Below, piece by piece: positions 45,691 through 64,000 of a DNA stretch of 64,000 nucleotides. Made by a program: the position numbers and the translations under genes. The DNA is from Mauremys mutica (Eukaryota; Chordata; Testudines; Geoemydidae). How positions within the stretch are numbered: position 1 is the first letter of the stretch; each line of letters starts with the position of its first letter. The notes below the pieces were generated by a model. That model did no database searches. It was given only the letters and a program-made list of their open reading frames with translations, and was not told where the DNA came from. The DNA lies in the NCBI RefSeq assembly GCF_020497125.1, contig NC_059075.1, forward strand, positions 108,663,222-108,727,221. Direction: 5' to 3'.

Positions 45691-46128
45691 TTTCATTCCC
45701 TTCTATTTATACTTTTTGAGATGGATTGACCAGAACTGAGCACGGTATTCAAAATGAGGACATCCCACTTATGTATATAATGGCACTATAATATTGTTTC
45801 CCTTTGGCCCAAGCAGTTAGCCAGTATTTGGGACTTTGCAGGGTTTTTTCTGTTGGGGGGAGAAATTGATGATAGGACTCAGGTATCGATGGAGCAATCC
45901 TGTTTATTTACAAAGAGTGTGCACAAACGTCCTGTTCCCCTGAATACAGTAGGAGCAAACCTCAGTCCACATGGCTTAGCTTTGACTTGCCTAGTGCCTT
46001 GGGTGATTCCACCCCCAATAGTCTGCAGTTGTTTTTAGTACATAAAGCGGCTTGATTGCTTCTTCTGTTGAGAGTACTTGGCACACCCATTGGCTTTGAT
46101 GAGGTCTGTGATTGCCTTTGGATCTAAG

Positions 46129-46441
46129 GCTATGGCTATACTAGATCTATGGCTATACTAGGAGATGCAGCTGAACCGCTGCAGTTCTGCCGCTGTAAGG
46201 TCTCACGTGTAGCCACTCTATGCTGACGGGAGAGAGCTCTCCTGCTGGCATAATTTAAACCACTCCCAACAAGCGGCAGTAGCTATGTTGGCTGGAGAGC
46301 ATCTCCTGCTGACATAGCACTGTCCACACCGGTGCTTTTGTCGGGGAAGCTTATGTTGGGCAGGGGGGTGGGCTTTTTTTTCCACCCCCAACCGAAAAAA
46401 GTTTTGCCGACAAAAGTGCTAGTGTAGACAAAGCCTGAGAC
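46129..46441. mobile_element. DNA transposon relic with 'GTCTACAC'-type ends
   Basis: The left end 'aaggctatggctatactag' and the right end 'ctagtgtagacaaagcctga' are inverted repeats. The interior 'cactgtccacaccggtgc' and 'gccgacaaaagtgctagtg' is typical of a common turtle element. About 313 bp, no ORF. Confidence 0.65.
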
Positions 46442-46663
46442 TCACATGGTGGCAGCCATTAGCACCTTTCACCGTAACAATATTATTTTCCACTCCTTTC
46501 CTTATACATCACAGCATTTTGTTTCCACTCTACGTTGAGCAGAGGTTTTGATTCAACTGTCCAGTTACCCGCAGGTATTTTTCCAGATGTAAAGTTAATT
46601 TAGAACCCAGCAATGTGTATCAGTACTTCAGAGTATCCCTTTCTATATACATTACGTTGCATT

Positions 46664-46793
46664 GAGAGACAAAGTGGGTGAGGGACTATTGAACCAACTT
46701 CTGTCGGTGAAAGAGACAATCTTTTGAGCTTACGTGGAGCTCTTCTTCAGACCTGAAGAATCGTGGGACCAACATAGTTACAACACTGCAAAT
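46664..46793 (+). repeat. Interspersed repeat, 'ttggtcccaggatatta' family
   Basis: 'gagagacaaagtgggtgagg', 'aaccaacttctgtcggtg' and 'gagcttacgtggagctct' are the best preserved family landmarks in the window. Confidence 0.7.
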
Positions 46794-46904
46794 TACATTA
46801 CATTGATCAATAGTGATAATCATCTGCTCATTCACCTCGCTTTCTCTCGTCTTGATTTACCTAAATAATTGCGCGTCACTGCAATATTTTTCCACCTTAT
46901 GGTT

Positions 46905-47050
46905 CATTCCCTTTTCCAGATCGTAAATGATAATATTAAAGGCACGAATCCTTACATGGACCATTGTGGCTCCGTACTGTTAAGTTTTCACCATCTTGAA
47001 AATAGACTATTCCTTCTCTTTGTTTTCTCTCTGTTAGCCATTGTTATCCT
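46905..47050 (+). mobile_element. Probable CR1-derived fragment
   Basis: 'atcgtaaatgataatatta', 'cttgaaaatagactattcc' and 'ctctttgttttctctctg' resemble an internal CR1 segment often found with the 45297-45690 type. Weak. Confidence 0.4.
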
Positions 47051-47698
47051 AAGGAGAACTTTACCTCAGAAGCCGCGCTGGGGAACCATTCTCATAACAT
47101 GGCCACTCATGTGTCTTACAGTTCTGTCTTTAATTATCATTTTAACACGAGCATCCCCTCGTTTTTACTGCTTTCCCTGCCCCACCCAGTGCCACAAATT
47201 GCAGCCACCAGCCTTCCAGCCAAAGAGGACCCGATGCAATTCCATGCCTGTCTTCACCTGACTAATCCACTACTGCAGAGCACCTTTAGTGGCCTTGGGG
47301 CACCACCTTTATGCTTGTCCCCTCTGGGACAATCTGAAAGTCGTGACCTTGCTGCATTGGCCGCCCCACAAAGTGAGGTCATTAGGTTGTGAAGTTGGAT
47401 GAGCCGGTTTGTTTCAATGTAGCTTTTGGGATAGGTAGAAAGCAGAGATGGGAACCATTTAATTCAACCTCTGTCAACAATAGGGACGCTCAAAAAACTG
47501 AACCCAGATCCCAACCCTTCCTGGCTTTTCCCATCCTTAATGACGTCCATCCATCTCCTCCTCTCTGCAGCAGAGCACACTGCTTCCTGTGTACTTCCAG
47601 CCGCTGTTGGCCTGGGGATGCTTCTCTCTTCTTTTGATTGCATGTGCATGTGTCTCTCTCCTTGCATGCAGAATCTATCCAATTTCTATCCATTCCCC

Positions 47699-47976
47699 AT
47701 GACCGGAGCGCAAACGCCACTGAACACCCTCCCCGCATTAGACTTGTGCTCCCAGCGTTTGGTTGACCAGACAGCCCTGTATGGCGTGTATATGTTCGGT
47801 CTAGGTTACCAAGGCCTCCGCAGCGACTCCATAGTTAAGGCTGCATTGAAATCTCTTCTTAAATATCTCGATGGAGGTTGTAGATGGTTTCTGTCTGAGG
47901 TGATCTTCCCGGCGAGCGCGTGCACCGATGCCCACGCCCTCGAGCCGTGCGCCTGGGAGATGTGCCTTCCTGGCAG
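47699..47976 (+). CDS. Possible upstream coding exon of IFITM10
   Basis: An open frame ends exactly at the donor GGCAG|GTAGGTG with two bases of a codon left over (phase 2). The next acceptor, TTTCACAG at 49330, leaves one base before the IFITM10 frame. The two join as AG+G and stay open, with CAWEMCLPG followed by [10 protein letters not shown]. The frame could start at the ATG at 47699, or extend back to an acceptor-like tract ending at 47671. The end of this segment is unusually CpG-rich for the region. If the start at 47699 is right, the whole protein would be 283 residues, longer than human IFITM10 (228). An alternative is that this frame is chance and the real first exon lies elsewhere. 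The sequence itself matches no domain I know. Confidence 0.4.
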
Positions 47977-60869
<12,893 letters not shown>

Positions 60870-60970
60870 AGCAAGGCCAGCAGCCGCTGCCAAAATGCCT
60901 CAGTGCCAGAAGTGTCCACTGAATTTCCTCCAGCAAGGACATGAAACAACAATCCATCTTGATTGCAAAA

Positions 60971-60976
60971 AATAAA
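60971..60976 (+). terminator. IFITM10: Possible proximal poly(A) signal of IFITM10
   Basis: Canonical AATAAA in the A-rich context gcaaaaaataaatacaaag. It could be chance in an A-rich stretch. Confidence 0.4.
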
Positions 60977-61757
60977 TACAAAGTAAACCCCACCGAGCAA
61001 CCCCCACAACTCCCAAACCCTGACTGGTGTTTGAACTTCTGTAGAAAAGGAAATTACTTTTACATTTTTTACAGAAAAATATTTATTTTCATGATAAACA
61101 AAAGTGGGTGATGACAACATGCAAAGCTTAGAACTAACCACAACATGAGCCAATAGCTGTGTAGCTAGATGCTGCAACCATAGTGGTGGCCGAGGAGTCA
61201 GAGCGAACATTGTGTCATCGATGATCCGCTGATTAAAGTTACATAAGCAGCCCAAGCGCTGAGCTGTGTCTTAGATGGAAAACAGCAAATAACCCTATTG
61301 GGAGAGCTGAACTCCAGATCTACCGGGAAGCATGTGCACTGATTTAGAGCTCAAGAGAGGGAGGAAAAATGCCTGCTACTGCAAGATAAAACTGAGAAGT
61401 AAAGCTGGGCAGATTCAGGACATATCAGATGTGTTCAGGCTGCTACCACGTCCTCTCTCTCTCTCTCCTCTCCTTCCTTTCACTCCCCTGTATATTTTGT
61501 TCTTTTCGTCTTTTTATACATTTATTCATTGAATTCCATTTGAAGGCCAAAATAGCTTACCATTCCCCGTCCCCAGAGAGCTTTATCCTTGAGAGTTCAT
61601 AGTGGAGAATCCTGAAGGCTCCCGATAAACCCCAAATAATTAAAACAAAACAAAACTCCTCCATGGAATCTCCTGCAAATGCTGAGAACGTAGGCAACCT
61701 TTGGAGAACTTGCATATATCCTGTATACCGACTCCTACTGTATTTCTGTAAACTTTC

Positions 61758-61763
61758 AATAAA
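61758..61763 (+). terminator. IFITM10: IFITM10 distal poly(A) signal AATAAA
   Basis: Canonical hexamer in the context actttcaataaagataata, followed by a T/C-containing stretch. Likely the main distal end of the transcript. Confidence 0.65.
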
Positions 61764-62754
61764 GATAATAATACCTCTGCCCATCCAATGCCATTCTGGT
61801 TAATTTCACAGATTGCCACAGATTAGGGGTTTTTCCCCCTTTGGTCCCATATTAATCCAATGAGGGGCAGAGAAGAGAATTAAAACTCCTATTGGACACT
61901 ATAACCTGCCTCTACAGCCATAATCCCCTACCTTTGCTGTCTACGTGGATGGGCCTGGAGTAATGGGCCACCTCACTTAACGATGTGAAAGAAAGTTAAA
62001 TAACAGGCAGGGAGCAGCTCCACAAGCAGTGTAATTGGGGACTGATACACAAGCAGCAACCACAGCGGCAGGCATGGAAGGGGATGGTGCCAGTTAGAAC
62101 CCAGCTGAGGTAAGAATTTCCACCTTGTGTATTAGCAAAATGTAGGGACTGGAGTTGGGGGAGAGGAGGAAAGAGATCACAGGAGATAGGGGAAATCTGG
62201 GGGCTTCTAAATCCCCTGACTAGGCACATGTGAAGTTCATCACCATCTCAGTGAAGACACACTCCTCTGGAGTACATGGACTGGAACGTGTTGTCATACC
62301 AGTGATGGTGATATGCTGCTGAGAGTTTAACAAAGAAGCTCCCTTAAGAACATTCCACCACGCTCAACTGGAAATATTACATTCCCTGGGTAAAATGTGC
62401 TTTCTACTGAAAATCATCCACCTCTCTGAACCCATCAATCCTTCCTCCATCCATCCCTTTTGACCCCTGCCCTCCCAGAGTGTCATAGGAACACGAACAC
62501 CACTGACTGGCATCTCTGTCTAGCAGCTGTTCCACACAGCAGCAGCAGAGGCAGGCAGGTGTCTTGCTGCCTCTGCCTATAGTGGTGCTGGCAGGTGAAT
62601 TATCCTGTGGGCATGCAGTGATTGGCTGGATGGACAGTGGGGTCCCTGGGTGGGAATGGATCCTCTATGTTGAGAACTATTAGATCCCTGAATTGAGACC
62701 TAAAGTGTGGGGGCAAGGATTATCTCACCTCCGCCTGCTGCAGGGCTCTTACAC

Positions 62755-62850
62755 CTTCCTCCAAAGTATCTGGTACTGACCACTGGGACAGGCTACTGGA
62801 CTAGATGGACTTTGGGTCTGATCCAATATAGAAATTCCTGTGTTCCAATG
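62755..62850 (-). mobile_element. CR1-family fragment
   Basis: 'ggctactggactagatggac' and 'ttgggtctgatccaatatag' match the reverse-oriented 3' segment also found at 42420-42596. Confidence 0.7.
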
Positions 62851-63967
62851 TCTCCCCTGTTTGCTTCCAGTCTCCCCTAGCCAGTGTGGAATTGAAATGA
62901 GTTTCCCCAGGGGGGCTCAGGGTGGGGTTCCCAGTTCCAGGCTGCCCCCCAGTACCAGCTCTTCAAATTTCAGACTGGGACATGCGCTGCTGGGGAGAGG
63001 CTCCCACTCAGTGCAGCCGCAGCACAGTCCTGTCTCCTCTGCCTCATGCAGTGGCCGGTGGAGGGGACCCACGTGATAAACCCCCAGGGACTGGTGGGAA
63101 GATGCAGGAGGGGTGTTCCTTTACCAGCAGCTGCCACGGTAATCGTGTATATGCCCGCAGCACAGCCCCAGCCTTGGAGAGAGCTGATCGTTTGAACAAG
63201 CAGAGCCAGCTTTAACATTCTAACTACTGTACATTCTACCAGTGCAAAAATCCCTAATGGAGACAAGATGCTAATTCAAGCTGGGAACTAAAGGACCCGT
63301 GAGCATCTGGGTCAGATTCATCATCCCGAGGAGCAGGAAATCAAGGTACAACACGGATTCACGCCTGCATGATAGGTGCCCAAACCACTAATGGGATGGG
63401 TCTTTCTTCACTAATTGTTCAATCACATCAGCACAGTGCAGGCACTGTGCTATTAAGACCTAAATGGCCAAACCAATAGACCATGAAAGGGTACCTCGCT
63501 GAAAACTTAATTAGACTTCACCTTCATTAGCCTTCCTCAGCAAGAGTGCTCTGTTATGCTCATAACAATGCCGTGTGCAATTGCTATAAAATGCATTCTG
63601 GTAGAATCCAGTAAGATTACCCATAGCCTTTGCATGAACAATCACACCAGAGCGCCTTCCACACAGCTTCTTCTCAGACAATTCAGGGTTCTGGTCTAAA
63701 GTGACTGTATCACTCTTAAAGGCACCAGAGTGACCAAACTGGAGAATAAAGTCTAGTTACAGCTCAGCTTTTCCAACTTCTCTCTAATGCTCTGCCAATA
63801 TGCCCCAACTCTAGCCTGGGCAGCATTTGAATGGGTGACCTAGAGATGGAAGTCCATTAATAACCTGACCCATCTATCTACCTTCCTGCTTGACAAGAAG
63901 AAATTGATGATACTGGATTAGACCACAGGTCCAGCGACACTCTTATCCTGTCTCTGATAGAACTTGA

Positions 63968-64000
63968 CAGGGGCGGCTCCAGGCACCAGCACGCCAAGCG
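63968..64000. mobile_element. hAT-like MITE, left end only (window edge)
   Basis: caggggcggctccaggcacc followed by agcacgccaagcg matches the left terminus of the element at 4139-4386. The rest lies beyond the window. Confidence 0.75.

Larger units (their letters stand above)
34776..47698. other. Intergenic DNA between CTSD and IFITM10 (12.9 kb)
   Basis: No convincing gene. Contents: foldbacks (36205-36272, 36417-36480, 43117-43175), SINEs (38590-38770, 39190-39420, 40337-40440), a repeat copy at 40614-40700, CR1 pieces (42420-42596, 45297-45690, 46905-47050), a transposon relic at 46129-46441 and another repeat at 46664-46793. The long open frame at 43162-43839 has no recognisable domain. 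Confidence 0.7.
60870..61785 (+). other. IFITM10: IFITM10 3' UTR (probable)
   Basis: Non-coding sequence after the TAG. An early AATAAA lies at 60971-60976, only 102 bases after the stop, and a second at 61758-61763, so short and long forms are possible. Confidence 0.6.
61786..64000. other. Intergenic DNA downstream of IFITM10
   Basis: No gene recognised. It contains CR1 fragments at 62755-62850 and 63895-63960 and the start of a hAT-like MITE at 63968 cut by the window end. The rest is unplaced. Confidence 0.65.

Overview
This is vertebrate nuclear DNA. The best fit is a turtle, probably cryptodire. The evidence is split genes with GT-AG introns, many old CR1 LINE 3' pieces in the typical sauropsid form, tRNA-headed MIR-like SINEs, and several small DNA-transposon relics with intact target-site duplications. 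The species call is inference, because no search could be run. No prokaryotic, viral or CRISPR-type system is visible.

Layout. Positions 1-2040 are upstream intergenic sequence. A complete cathepsin D gene (CTSD) lies on the + strand, with its ATG at 2145 and stop at 34673. Its nine coding exons join in phase into a 396-residue aspartic protease with a signal peptide, a propeptide, both catalytic DTG triads and two N-glycosylation sequons. A TCACGTGAC element 164 bases upstream of the ATG fits the lysosomal-gene (CLEAR/TFEB) motif. A poly(A) signal follows 75 bases after the stop.

From 34.7 to 47.7 kb the sequence is repeat-rich intergenic DNA. IFITM10 follows on the same strand. Its CD225-domain exons are 49331-49754 and 60720-60869, separated by an 11-kb intron. 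A probable upstream exon near 47699-47976 splices in phase. Its 3' UTR ends at an AATAAA at 61758. CTSD followed by IFITM10 in tandem is the same arrangement as on human 11p15.5. The remainder to 64000 is intergenic.

The two genes do not form a pathway. CTSD is a lysosomal protease and IFITM10 is a membrane protein of the dispanin/CD225 family. Their link is conserved position and strand, which would permit read-through transcription.

The least explained material is in the non-coding DNA. There are several families of short, near-perfect foldback (palindromic) repeats of about 65-300 bp, a set of hAT-like MITEs with 7/8 or 8/8 target-site duplications, a (GT)n tract split by a mobile-element fragment, kilobase-scale purine-strand asymmetry, and a degenerate tandem array next to the last IFITM10 exon. 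I found no convincing new protein-coding system.
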